Source: Spirochaetales bacterium
GTDB lineage: Bacteria > Spirochaetota > Spirochaetia > ARS1246
Length of the DNA stretch: 34,835 nt
NCBI GenBank assembly: GCA_002688185.1
Contig: NZCE01000013.1
Span: 1-34,835, forward strand
Direction: 5' to 3'
Made by a program: the position numbers and the translations under genes. The stretch's first letter is position 1. The number at the start of each line of letters is the position of its first letter. This document shows positions 9,191-17,339 of the stretch, one piece after another. Below the pieces are notes generated by a model. The model was given only the letters and a program-made list of their open reading frames with translations. It was not told the origin of the DNA and did not search any database.

Positions 9191-9983
9191 GGCATTATTA
9201 TTCGCAAATATCAAAGCAAACTGGGGAGCGTGGCTATTTGTAACGCTGATCCTTTTAATTTATGTGTCAACAAGCGTCACGATGTACGATCCCGCGAGCG
9301 TTGAGAAAATGGAAGATATGTTTAAGCTCCTGCCGGAAGGCATGCTTAAGGCGTTTGGCTTTGACAGTTTGGGATCCAATCTGACTGAGTATTTGGCCCA
9401 CTACTTGTACGGATTCATAATGCTCGTTTTTCCTGTCATTTACATCGTTCTTGCCTCAAATAAGCTGGTCGTAAAACACGTGGACAGCGGATCAATGGCG
9501 TACCTGCTCACAACACCAAACTCCCGGATTAAGATCGCCTCCAATCAGGCATTCTATCTCCTTGTGAGCCTGGCGCTTTTATTTATTGTGGACGTGGGTA
9601 TCCTCGTTGCACTGAGCGTGTCCATGTTTCCCGGCATGCTGGACGTAGGCAAATTTCTAGCCCTTAACGCCATAACATATCTGGTCCTCGCCGTTATATG
9701 CGGCATTGGATTTTTCTTCTCGTGTCTGTTTAGCGATACGAGAAACTCCATCGCATTCGGCGGAGGAATTCCGGCAATATTCCTGATGGTAAAAATGGTA
9801 TCGGAAATCAGCTCGAAATTGGAGTGGCTCAAATATCTTACTATATATAAGTTTATCAATATCGATAGGATAATGAACGACAATACGTATGTTGCAACTA
9901 CGGGCCTCATACTCATCGGGGTTTCTTCCGTGCTGTTCCTTGGGGCTATAAGGATCTTTGACCGTAAAAGTTTGACGATCTAA
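9183..9983 (+). CDS. ABC-2 type permease (partner of the second ATPase)
   Basis: A 266-residue integral membrane protein beginning MIKALLFANIKANWGAWLF, with about six hydrophobic helices and an early extracytoplasmic loop containing MEDMFKLLPEGMLKAFGF. That loop pattern is typical of single-permease ABC-2 exporters. I chose ATG 9183 rather than 9159 because a GGAAAGGAAG ribosome site lies upstream of 9183 and the protein then starts directly with the amphipathic first helix. It overlaps the ATPase by 8 bp and is the last gene of the operon. Confidence 0.87.
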   Translation: MIKALLFANIKANWGAWLFVTLILLIYVSTSVTMYDPASVEKMEDMFKLLPEGMLKAFGFDSLGSNLTEYLAHYLYGFIMLVFPVIYIVLASNKLVVKHVDSGSMAYLLTTPNSRIKIASNQAFYLLVSLALLFIVDVGILVALSVSMFPGMLDVGKFLALNAITYLVLAVICGIGFFFSCLFSDTRNSIAFGGGIPAIFLMVKMVSEISSKLEWLKYLTIYKFINIDRIMNDNTYVATTGLILIGVSSVLFLGAIRIFDRKSLTI

Positions 9984-10028
9984 GCCGGCAAAGATGCCGT
10001 GGTCCCAAGTTTACGGGGCCAATGGTAC

Positions 10029-10724
10029 TTACGCTATTCCAAGCCACTTCTCAGCTTTTTCCCTCGTGCGGAAAATCTTGAACTGGATACCTTCTAGGGC
10101 CGCCAGGGTGGAAACGGGCTTTGCAATCGCCAGCACGACCGGGCTTGTTACAACAAACGCGATTTTCTCACGCAAAACGTCCTTCAAAACCTGGAAAATC
10201 TCATGCATGTCTTTGGCATCGTCAACAATTGGTATTGCCTGTATTTCTGTCACGTCTACGAGAAGACGGCAGGATGAGTCATACCGCTCGTCGGATACAA
10301 CGTCCAATAGTGCTTTCTTAAAAAAGTTTGAATAAATTCGTCCGGTTGCGGTTATCGTTGCCAAACGCTTATCTGCATCGATCTCCGTTTGGAAGGGCAA
10401 GACTTCATGAATAAAATCTGCAAGATTAAGGGCCAGGGAGTCCAGTCGCTCTATGCTCATCTCGGCCTCAAGCTCGTCCATGCTACGGATAGCGCCTACC
10501 ACGGTATCAGCATTATCAGAACCATACTGTTTTATGTCATTGATAAGGCTGACAAAACTCTCTCTGATGACACCCTCAGGAAAGTTAGCTTCATTAAGAG
10601 ATTGCAGGTCACTCGTATATGCCGCCAGCAGCTTCTGCCGCAACGTACCGTCGGTAAAAACAATTGTACGCAGGGCACTCCGAATCTTTTCATCCGTGTA
10701 AAAATAAGTGCTGAAATCTTCCAC
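10029..10724 (-). CDS. Protein with C-terminal STAS/SpoIIAA-like domain
   Basis: A 231-residue soluble protein. Residues about 1-110 are mostly helical and not assigned to a family. Residues about 115-231 look like a SpoIIAA/STAS-type domain: a strand (LATITATGRI), a helix, LLVDVTEIQAI, a helix with DVLREKIAFVVTSPVVLAIAKPV, then GIQFKIFRTREKAEKWLG. The final EKAEKWLG is a frequent ending of this domain. Such proteins act as partner-switch or lipid-associated regulators, but no anti-sigma factor or phosphatase partner is nearby. It is convergent with the ABC operon and divergent from the Fe-S gene. Function unknown. Confidence 0.7.
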   Translation of the reverse strand: MEDFSTYFYTDEKIRSALRTIVFTDGTLRQKLLAAYTSDLQSLNEANFPEGVIRESFVSLINDIKQYGSDNADTVVGAIRSMDELEAEMSIERLDSLALNLADFIHEVLPFQTEIDADKRLATITATGRIYSNFFKKALLDVVSDERYDSSCRLLVDVTEIQAIPIVDDAKDMHEIFQVLKDVLREKIAFVVTSPVVLAIAKPVSTLAALEGIQFKIFRTREKAEKWLGIA

Positions 10725-10767
10725 AATAGATCCTGGACCAAAAGCTTACTAGAATCAACACCTCATA

Positions 10768-10796
10768 TTGACTGCCCTCTGGATCGAGACTATCGT
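10768..10796 (+). promoter_or_regulatory. Candidate promoter of the Fe-S/UroD operon
   Basis: TTGACT at 10768-10773 and TATCGT at 10791-10796 with a 17-bp spacer, about 25 bp before the Fe-S gene. A strong AGGAGG ribosome site follows at 10811-10816. Consensus match only. Confidence 0.5.
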
Positions 10797-10820
10797 TCTA
10801 GCCTCTCATAGGAGGACATA

Positions 10821-11534
10821 ATGGCTTTGAGCAATGAGGTCACAGGCCTCGCAACATCCCTCGGTGCGACATTTGCAGGTATTGCCGATATAACTCCTGC
10901 AAAAAAAGCCATTGCCAACCAGGCCGGCAATGCCTTTGCGCGCTATTCGAGAGCTGTCTCCATCGGTGTCGCCCTCCCCGGAGCCATAGTGGACGGCATC
11001 ATAAACCAAGATAATCATCTGGCGGTCATGAGCTACCAGCACCACGGCTACGATGTAATTAATCCACGTCTTGACGCGATAGTTTCCAGGATCGCTTCTG
11101 AGATACAAGATCGTGGATATTCAGTATTTCCGGTGGCGGCATCACAGACCATCGATCCAAAGAAACAACTCGCCTCCTTTTCTCACAAATTGGCTGCCAG
11201 AATGGCCGGTCTCGGGTGGATCGGTAAATCTTGCCTGCTTGTGACGCCCGCGGTGGGGCCACGTGTCCGGTGGGCATCGGTGTTGACCGATGCACCCATA
11301 GAGCCGACGGGTATGGGAGGGAAAGAGCAATGCGGCTCGTGCACTGAATGCGTGGACATCTGTCCGGTTGGGGCGTTTAGCGGCAAACCGTTTCAAGAGG
11401 ACGAGCCGAGGTCTGTGCGCTTTGACGTGTCTAGATGCGCCACCCATCAGACTGAATTACAGGAAAAATCAGGTTTCCATTTGTGCGGATTGTGTCTCTA
11501 TGTGTGTCCCCACGGTAGAAAGGACGGTGAATAA
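10821..11534 (+). CDS. QueG-like double [4Fe-4S] cluster protein
   Basis: A 237-residue iron-sulfur protein. The segment around residues 122-157 (HKLAARMAGLGWIGKSCLL and onward) is the conserved stretch of the epoxyqueuosine-reductase-like family. The eight ligands of two [4Fe-4S] clusters follow: Cys171, 174, 177, 181 (CGSCTECVDICP) and Cys206, 222, 225, 229 (ending CGLCLYVCP). It is shorter than true QueG (about 310-380 residues) and lacks the usual N- and C-terminal parts, so it is probably not a tRNA enzyme. Its stop overlaps the next start (TAATG), coupling it to a UroD/MtaA-type methyltransferase. I infer a redox partner or corrinoid-reactivating role. Confidence 0.85.
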   Translation: MALSNEVTGLATSLGATFAGIADITPAKKAIANQAGNAFARYSRAVSIGVALPGAIVDGIINQDNHLAVMSYQHHGYDVINPRLDAIVSRIASEIQDRGYSVFPVAASQTIDPKKQLASFSHKLAARMAGLGWIGKSCLLVTPAVGPRVRWASVLTDAPIEPTGMGGKEQCGSCTECVDICPVGAFSGKPFQEDEPRSVRFDVSRCATHQTELQEKSGFHLCGLCLYVCPHGRKDGE

Positions 11535-12601
11535 TGACCCCAAAAGATCGAGTATTAACTACATTTGCCTCTCGTGAGCCCGATCGTGTCCCGATAAACT
11601 ATAGCGCAAATCCCGGAATTGATTCCCGGCTCAAGACACATTACCGCTTGGCCTCGGATGACGACGAGGGCCTGCGCCAAGCATTGGGGGTTGATTTTCG
11701 CGGAGTGGGAGCTGGGTACGTTGGGCCCAGATTGCACGAGGATATCCCTGAACGCGGAGTAAAGGTAAACCATTGGGGCATCCGCAAGCGGTACATTGAG
11801 CATGAAACCGGCGGCTATTGGGATTACTGCGATTTTCCGCTTTTGGACGCCACACCAGAACAAGTAGCAGATTGGCCTCTGCCTAGCCCGGACGATTTTG
11901 ACGTGTCGGATATCGCCGAAAAGTGCACCAACTTTGGAAAACATGCCATATACAGCTCGGGCGGATACGGAGACATTATCAACGGAAACGGTATGCTGAG
12001 GACTATGGAGCAGACCCTGGTTGATTTGATTACCGATGACGAAGCCGGGTTGTTACTAGCCGACCGTCGAATGGAAATCCAGATAGAGGTTACGAACCGA
12101 ATCCTCGATGCGGCAAAGGGTCAGGTGGATTTTATTTGGATGGGAGAGGATCTCGGCACGCAAATTGCGCCGCTCATCAGCATGGAGATATTCAAAAAGC
12201 ATATTCGGCCCCGATATCAAAAGTATTGCGATTTAGCAAAGGCGTACGACGTGCATGCTATGATACATACCTGCGGGTCGAGCAGTTGGGCGTATGAGGA
12301 TTTTATTGAAATGGGAATCCACATTGTTGACACCCTTCAACCGGAAGCAAAGAATATGTCACCCGAATATCTAAAAAAAACATTTGGCGGCAGATTGGCG
12401 TTTCATGGTTGTATATCAACCGCGGGGCCGGTGGCGACCGGCACGGTGGAAGATACCACAACGGACTGCAAAAACGTTCTCGATATTATGAAACCGGGTG
12501 GTGGCTACTGTTTTGCACCAACCCATCAACTGCAGGACAATTCGCCCACCGAGAACGTAGTGGCAATGTATGACACCGCCAAAGAATATGGAAAATACTA
12601 A
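11534..12601 (+). CDS. UroD/MtaA-family protein (likely corrinoid methyltransferase)
   Basis: A 355-residue TIM-barrel protein of the uroporphyrinogen decarboxylase superfamily. It opens with MTPKDRVLTTFASREPDRVP, as in the methyltransferase branch. His245-x-Cys247 (HTCGS) and Cys326 (GGYCFAPTH) match the H-x-C...C zinc site of MtaA/CmuA cobamide methyltransferases, which is absent from true HemE. The C-terminal YDTAKEYGKY is also typical. It should move a methyl group between a thiol or methyl donor and a corrinoid protein, but no corrinoid protein is encoded here. It is coupled to the Fe-S gene by TAATG. A paralogue lies at 17340. Confidence 0.88.
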   Translation: MTPKDRVLTTFASREPDRVPINYSANPGIDSRLKTHYRLASDDDEGLRQALGVDFRGVGAGYVGPRLHEDIPERGVKVNHWGIRKRYIEHETGGYWDYCDFPLLDATPEQVADWPLPSPDDFDVSDIAEKCTNFGKHAIYSSGGYGDIINGNGMLRTMEQTLVDLITDDEAGLLLADRRMEIQIEVTNRILDAAKGQVDFIWMGEDLGTQIAPLISMEIFKKHIRPRYQKYCDLAKAYDVHAMIHTCGSSSWAYEDFIEMGIHIVDTLQPEAKNMSPEYLKKTFGGRLAFHGCISTAGPVATGTVEDTTTDCKNVLDIMKPGGGYCFAPTHQLQDNSPTENVVAMYDTAKEYGKY

Positions 12602-12654
12602 CTCAGACGATATTGCCAAAATATACCCTCGTACGCATTGATATCAGCCTTCTA

Positions 12655-12670
12655 TGTGAGACATTTCACA
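12655..12670. promoter_or_regulatory. Perfect Crp-type operator (TGTGA-N6-TCACA)
   Basis: TGTGAGACATTTCACA is a complete match to the Crp consensus in an otherwise AT-rich 140-bp leader. It is 72 bp before the FliM-like gene, whose next gene encodes a Crp/Fnr regulator with Arg-Glu-Thr-Val in its recognition helix. If the -10 is TATTCT at 12709-12714, the site is centred near -58 to -60, close to the -61.5 position of class I activation. The site is seen; its binder and the spacing are inferred. Confidence 0.65.
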
Positions 12671-12741
12671 GAGCGAGATTACATACCTCCATTCAAGCTA
12701 AACCCCATATTCTATTGAGACACTATACATGGAGGGAAACC

Positions 12742-13953
12742 ATGGGAAATTTTCTGACAGAAAAAGGGAACTTGGAGCTGAGTGTAGGTGAAGGCTATCT
12801 GTCGGCATACGAGGTAAGTATTCTAAAACCCGGTGACATAGTTAAGACCGAAAAGTTGGCCGGAGAGGGATACTCGGTTTTTTTCAACGGTCACCACATT
12901 TTCACCGGAGAGGTAGTAATTATCGACCATTTCTTTGGATTCCGTATTACTACCTTTGCACCTCCAAAGCCTGGGGGGGCCACACACAATAATGTGGATG
13001 ATGCATTGGAGATGCTTCCCTTTACTATTCGTCTCGGGCATATCGATATATCGCTTTTGGAGCTGCAGAGCGCCGGCCCGGGTACTATCGTCAGCCTTGA
13101 TGCCGAGTTCAGCACGGTTGCTGATGCCGAGCTCCTTATCGCCGGCATTCCGGTGGCCAAGGGAAAAGTCGGAGCAACATATGAGAATATGCATTTGCGA
13201 ATTATCGATGTTTACGGCAATCAGCCCGTGGGTCATAATCTCGAAGTCTGTTCCACCGGGAGCGTCTTGGAAAGTGAGTATTCCACCAAGTACAGCAAAG
13301 ACTATAACTTCAAACGCCCCGATAAGTTTTCGAGAAATGCAATTGATAGAATGAAAAGCCTTCATGAGCTCTTTGCCCGTAACGTGAGAATGAAGTACGA
13401 TGTAATCAAAGATTTTACTATTGAGGTTGATCAACTAGCCTTTGGTGAGCTCCTATCCACAGTAGAAGCTGAAAAATATCGATACATGCTGATTCAGAAC
13501 TTGCCGTGGCCGAGAAATATTCGCCCGGCAAATAATATCGGCAAGATGATGCCGTCAATTCCGCGGAAGTTTTACATAGAGCCGGAGAACGCAAATTTCA
13601 ACGCCCCGGAGGACACACGCAACCATATCAAAAGTATTGCCACTGACGAGAATTACTCTTATTTAAACGGTGTATTCATTCTGATTAGTAAAAAAAAGCC
13701 GATCGTTCAGTTGTCTGAAGATCCGGATAAGGAGCAATTTACGGTTTCAGCCCTGAGGGGAGCATGGAAAAACCTTGTAGATCTAAATTATCAACTATCC
13801 GAATCAACAGATTCCCCGGATAGCATAAAGGTTATTCAAGATAACGAGATGATAATTCTCGTAACAATCAAAGATGCCATGTCCGATGCAAATCACATGC
13901 ACGTTGTGTACCCCTATGTGACCCTTCAGCCGTATATAGGAATTTTAAACTAA
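12742..13953 (+). CDS. FliM/FliN-like protein with swapped domain order
   Basis: A 403-residue protein. Residues about 8-72 and 85-155 each resemble a SpoA (FliN/FliM C-terminal) domain; the second reads IRLGHIDISLLELQSAGPGTIV and continues with the Ala/Gly-rich return strand. Residues 187-195 are DYNFKRPDKF, the hallmark opening of FliM, followed by the helix MKSLHELFARNVR. The chain ends MHVVYPYVTLQPYIGIL, which matches the end of the FliM middle (CheC-like) domain. Normal FliM has middle domain then SpoA; here SpoA comes first. ATG 12742 was chosen because GGAGGG stands 5 nt before it; an upstream extension lacks homology. It is followed 2 bp later by a Crp/Fnr gene, not by flagellar genes, so a motor role is uncertain. 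Confidence 0.8.
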   Translation: MGNFLTEKGNLELSVGEGYLSAYEVSILKPGDIVKTEKLAGEGYSVFFNGHHIFTGEVVIIDHFFGFRITTFAPPKPGGATHNNVDDALEMLPFTIRLGHIDISLLELQSAGPGTIVSLDAEFSTVADAELLIAGIPVAKGKVGATYENMHLRIIDVYGNQPVGHNLEVCSTGSVLESEYSTKYSKDYNFKRPDKFSRNAIDRMKSLHELFARNVRMKYDVIKDFTIEVDQLAFGELLSTVEAEKYRYMLIQNLPWPRNIRPANNIGKMMPSIPRKFYIEPENANFNAPEDTRNHIKSIATDENYSYLNGVFILISKKKPIVQLSEDPDKEQFTVSALRGAWKNLVDLNYQLSESTDSPDSIKVIQDNEMIILVTIKDAMSDANHMHVVYPYVTLQPYIGILN

Positions 13954-13955
13954 AC

Positions 13956-14624
13956 ATGGTCAGCCCAAAGGGTTCGGTGGTACACCGGCTGATGAGTATC
14001 TCGGCTTTTCGCCATACGGCCGTGGCCGATCTAAACACCGTAGCGCGCTATGGGACGTTGAGCTCTTACAGAAAGCACAGGACGCTGTGCTACCAGAGCG
14101 AGCCCGCAGGCTACGTCTATCTTATTCTCTCAGGGCAGGTTTCTCGTGTAAAATATCGGGCGGATGAATCCAGCGCGATGCTCGAACGGGGTAATCCTGG
14201 AGACTGGATCGGTGTCCCGGAGGCCCTTCTCTCATGCCCCTATTTATATGACGCTGTTACTGAAGTACAATCCGACACATTGGTTTTCTCCATTTCAGGC
14301 TTTCGGGAGATCGTAAAGCTGGAATCATTACGCCGGTTTTTTTTGGAGTATCTGGCAAAATCGGTATATACCCTGCATGCTCAAATCGCCCTCAATGCAC
14401 CGTATCTCCGATTGGTTTATTTCCTGATGACACACAGTGTAGCTGAAACGAGCGCTGGAAGCATTGTACGGGCCACGCAGGATGAGATTGCCCAATCAAT
14501 AAGCACGACACGAGAAACGGTGAATAAATACCTGCAAGAGCTCCAGAGAAAAGGTCTCGTACAGACGGCCCGCGGTTGTATTCGCATACCGGAGACCTCT
14601 GCACTCGGGGAAGAAATCGTCTAA
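13956..14624 (+). CDS. Crp/Fnr-family transcription regulator
   Basis: A 222-residue regulator. Residues about 40-120 are the cyclic-nucleotide-binding-type beta roll (GYVYLILSGQV, PGDWIGVPEALL). Residues about 170-210 are the winged helix TQDEIAQSISTTRETVNKYL. Recognition residues Arg186-Glu187-Thr188-Val189 match Crp (RETVGR) except that the Arg equivalent to Crp Arg185 is Lys191, consistent with a TGTGA half-site. The Arg-Ser pair that holds cAMP phosphate is absent, and there is no N-terminal Cys cluster as in Fnr, so the signal is unknown. It starts 2 bp after the FliM-like stop with no clear ribosome site, so it is probably translated by coupling. Autoregulation through 12655-12670 is plausible. 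Confidence 0.9.
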   Translation: MVSPKGSVVHRLMSISAFRHTAVADLNTVARYGTLSSYRKHRTLCYQSEPAGYVYLILSGQVSRVKYRADESSAMLERGNPGDWIGVPEALLSCPYLYDAVTEVQSDTLVFSISGFREIVKLESLRRFFLEYLAKSVYTLHAQIALNAPYLRLVYFLMTHSVAETSAGSIVRATQDEIAQSISTTRETVNKYLQELQRKGLVQTARGCIRIPETSALGEEIV

Positions 14625-15115
14625 TGGCTATGACAAAAAAGATCTTGAGGGTGTTGGTGCTGTCGTTCATCGTCCTCGCCTCGGTGGCGACTGATCAGGT
14701 TACGAAACAACTGGCTCGAGGTTCTCTCAAAGAAAAAGGCACCGTTCACGTACTTGGGAACTTTTTAGTATTACATTACACAGAGAATTACGGCGCATTT
14801 CTAGGATTGGGATCGGATTGGCCCATACTTTTACGAAGAATTATTTTCGGCGCTCTTTCACTTGCGCTGGTGATTGGCATCCTCGTCTACGCAATTAGAA
14901 ACAAACATTCTGAAATCGCTGATACGGTAGGGATGGCTCTCATCATCGGTGGCGGAATCGGCAATATGATTGATAGAATAGTTCGTGGCGGATCGGTTTC
15001 AGACTTTGTAAACATTGGCATCGGCAAAGTGCGAACCGGTATCTTCAACTTTGCCGACGTATTTCTCATTGCCGGAGTGGTTGTGATAGCCATTATTCAA
15101 ATCAAAAAGCGGTAG
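14624..15115 (+). CDS. lspA: Lipoprotein signal peptidase (signal peptidase II)
   Basis: A 163-residue inner-membrane aspartyl protease that cleaves prolipoprotein signal peptides before the lipidated Cys. Four hydrophobic segments are visible. Family blocks are ATDQVTK (22-28), NYGAFLGLG (55-63), GGIGNMIDRI (110-119), VSDF with Asp127 and FNFADVF with Asp145; the two Asp residues are the catalytic pair. I start at ATG 14624, which overlaps the regulator stop (TAATG), rather than at an upstream in-frame codon inside that gene. Length and motifs are normal, so it should be active. An lspA in this operon is unusual company for a FliM-like protein. Confidence 0.95.
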   Translation: MAMTKKILRVLVLSFIVLASVATDQVTKQLARGSLKEKGTVHVLGNFLVLHYTENYGAFLGLGSDWPILLRRIIFGALSLALVIGILVYAIRNKHSEIADTVGMALIIGGGIGNMIDRIVRGGSVSDFVNIGIGKVRTGIFNFADVFLIAGVVVIAIIQIKKR

Positions 15116-15173
15116 CGGACTTTGTCAAAGACGCCAAAATCGGAATCTCCGGTCACCCCCTACAAAAAGCCGC

Positions 15174-15225
15174 GCCCGGCCAGGGGCGCCCGGCCAGGGG
15201 TGCCCGGCCAGGGGCGTCCCCGGCC
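15174..15225 (+). repeat. 14-bp GC-rich tandem repeat, about 3.7 copies
   Basis: Three copies of GCCCGGCCAGGGGY lie head to tail at 15174-15187, 15188-15201 and 15202-15215, and a partial copy runs to 15225. The repeat fills most of the 148-bp gap between lspA and the convergent exported-protein gene. The units are GC-only except for one A and an occasional T, against a mixed background. Each unit can fold on itself (GCCCGG/CCGGGC-type pairing across copies), so it might act as a transcriptional barrier, but no T-tract follows. Confidence 0.85.
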
Positions 15226-15263
15226 GAGATCAGGCGGATGGGCGATTTCCCGACGCAGGACCG

Positions 15264-15971
15264 TCAAGCGCCGGAATCACCTTCAACTTGGTTGAGCATC
15301 GCTCTCATGATCGTAAACTGGTTCCCAGTGTCAATGGTGAGAATTTCATACAATGCGTTGGCCGTTATTGAATCCAACTCAATGAACAGCGCATCTTTGG
15401 TGTCAATCTCCACATTGAGAATAATTTTTGAAGTGTTTGCCGTTCCTCGGATATCGAACAAAACCTTGAGGCCGATCCCCGTGGATTCCCACAGCATTTC
15501 ACTGAGGACCGCGGTCTTGTTGATGTTTATTTCTCTGTCCACCACGGTCTCGCCAATCATGCCGTTTCTCTGCCTTTCCCTGATGGGTACCGATATTTCC
15601 TGATATGCGCGCGCCATAAGTATTAATCCGCGGTCCAGTCCGTCCGAAAGAGCAGACACCGACGGATAGGCAAGCTCTTCATCTGAGAGGTAGCCTGGGT
15701 CGAGATCTATGCTTTCAGGCATCAGAAACCTTAAGTCATATTCATCAAACCGTAAGGTGGCAATTGCTGAGTTTGAGACGGTTGTCTCTATTACAATACT
15801 TCCCGATGCCTCATTTGCATTGCCACTGACAAATAAACTGTTTGCGAGCCGCCCGTTTATCGAATCAACGGACCATTCGTTGCGTTCATCTTCCTCAACC
15901 ACCGCTGTCTGTCCGTACGCGGCAGAAAGACAGAAAAATAACACGATAATTACTAATAAGCACTTTTTCAT
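15264..15971 (-). CDS. Exported protein of unknown function
   Basis: A 235-residue protein with a clear signal peptide (MKKCLLVIIVLFFCLSAAYG, cleavage expected before Gln-Thr). ATG 15971 is used because GAGGAG stands 6 nt before it and the signal peptide then begins at residue 1; the frame extends 60 nt further upstream without support. Cys4 and Cys14 do not form a lipobox, so the protein is probably periplasmic. The mature part is acidic and predicted beta/alpha with no family I recognise. The gene is convergent with lspA and divergent from the DUF3604-like pseudogene. Confidence 0.75.
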   Translation of the reverse strand: MKKCLLVIIVLFFCLSAAYGQTAVVEEDERNEWSVDSINGRLANSLFVSGNANEASGSIVIETTVSNSAIATLRFDEYDLRFLMPESIDLDPGYLSDEELAYPSVSALSDGLDRGLILMARAYQEISVPIRERQRNGMIGETVVDREININKTAVLSEMLWESTGIGLKVLFDIRGTANTSKIILNVEIDTKDALFIELDSITANALYEILTIDTGNQFTIMRAMLNQVEGDSGA

Positions 15972-16133
15972 AGCACGCTCCTCTATATCAAATTTATCGC
16001 GAATGAGCCCCAAATTCAAGTTTTTTGACACTGGACTTTCCCCTCGCGGGCCGCGGTCGGTTGCCGACAGTCCACAGCCGATGCTACAGTGCCATAGGTT
16101 CCCATTGAGCTACTGCCAAGGAAGGTTCTGTTG

Positions 16134-17275
16134 ATGGACAAGGCGACAAAAACACGGTACGAGAAGCACTTTGCGGCCGTGACATCCGCCCGGACCGGCG
16201 AGGTGTACGGAGCGGTTCTAGACGGCTCAGCCGCCGGCGAACGCATCGCCTACCTACGGGTTAACGGCAACCGTCCATCCGCATGGGCCCGGTCGGAAGG
16301 CGGGATCTGGTTTAGCTATACAAGCTACTGCGTTGGCGCCGCGGATAACGCATACGTACAGGATCACAAGCATCGGGCAAGGAAGCGGTTTTTTGAAGCA
16401 GACAGTATGCTATTCGTCGGGATTTTTGATGAAGGCAGGACATACGCTTGCCACACGCCGCCGAATCCTCGGAATGTTCAAGGGTTAACCGCCGCGATGA
16501 TAGTGCATGAATCCGAAGGAGCGGACTACAGTCGGATATTCACGGATTCTACGAATCGAGTCAGATTACCGGCCAGAAAAAGCGCGCCGGGGATTCCAGT
16601 GAAATCCAGGGATACCGGGGAGACGCTTCCGGCCAACGGTCGTGCTTCCGCGGGAGAAAATCTTCTCTCCCACACTCCCCAGTATGACATCTATCCGTTT
16701 AGAGTAAATCCCATGCCGGCACCCGCCATAGAAGAGCCGACGGTTCCTCCGGCATGGGTTTATCCATGCCATGGGACAGACCCATATGCACACGCACTTT
16801 TCAGTATGCGTCAGAAATCGGGACCGCGACCTCCATCTCCACTATCGCTTTACCCAAGATGTGCAGCACAGCGATTTTGGCGGTACGACCGACCACGCGT
16901 ACAATATGTGGCACACCGAGATGCTCATAACTCGAAAACTGGCCGAATATTATTACTTCCCCGGAGAGTCTGTGGCCATACCGGCATACGAGTGGACAGG
17001 CACGTCTGCAAAGTTTTGTAGCCATGAGGGCGGTCCGTGGGGGTCACGTAAACCCTCTCTATCTCGAGGAGTCGGGTGATCTCGATTTTTATACTCCGGC
17101 GGATCCCGGGTGCAAGGGAGGGAGCCTGCAACGGCGGCGCCGATCATGGGGGAATCGCCCGCGCGGGAGTTCTCGTGCGAGATCTGACGACGGAACTACC
17201 GTGGAATCCATCAACGCCGATGGCGATTGCGCTCGACATGAGTGGACCGCAAAGCGGGAGAGAAACGGCGAGGTA
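16134..17275 (+). pseudogene. DUF3604-like PHP-type metallohydrolase, frameshifted remnant
   Basis: Three frames must be joined. The first (ATG 16134 after AAGGAAGG) covers an N-terminal beta domain to about 16750. A second frame (about 16750-17038) carries MGQTHMHTHFSVC, GGTTDHAYNMW and AYEWTG, the HxH and TDH metal motifs of the PHP/DUF3604 fold. At the GGGGG run 17038-17042 the reading moves to a third frame reading GHVNPLYLEESGDLDFYTP. A further shift near 17130 gives DHGGIARAGVLVRDL... to a stop at 17273-17275. The sum, about 380 codons, is well short of the 550-700 residues expected, so deletion is likely as well as indels. The original product was a predicted metal-dependent hydrolase, often found in sugar or sulfatase clusters. 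Confidence 0.75.
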
Positions 17276-17339
17276 GCATGGACATCTCCCATCTGGCTCG
17301 AAAAAGCCGCAAAAAACTAGGAGCCCTGAGAGGATTATC

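Noticed and set aside
10821..11534. True epoxyqueuosine reductase (queG)
   Set aside because: It is about 100 or more residues shorter than QueG and lacks its flanking regions; only the central and Fe-S parts match.
14576..14623. Earlier start for signal peptidase II
   Set aside because: It would lie inside the Crp/Fnr coding end; the TAATG-coupled ATG at 14624 gives a normal-length protein.
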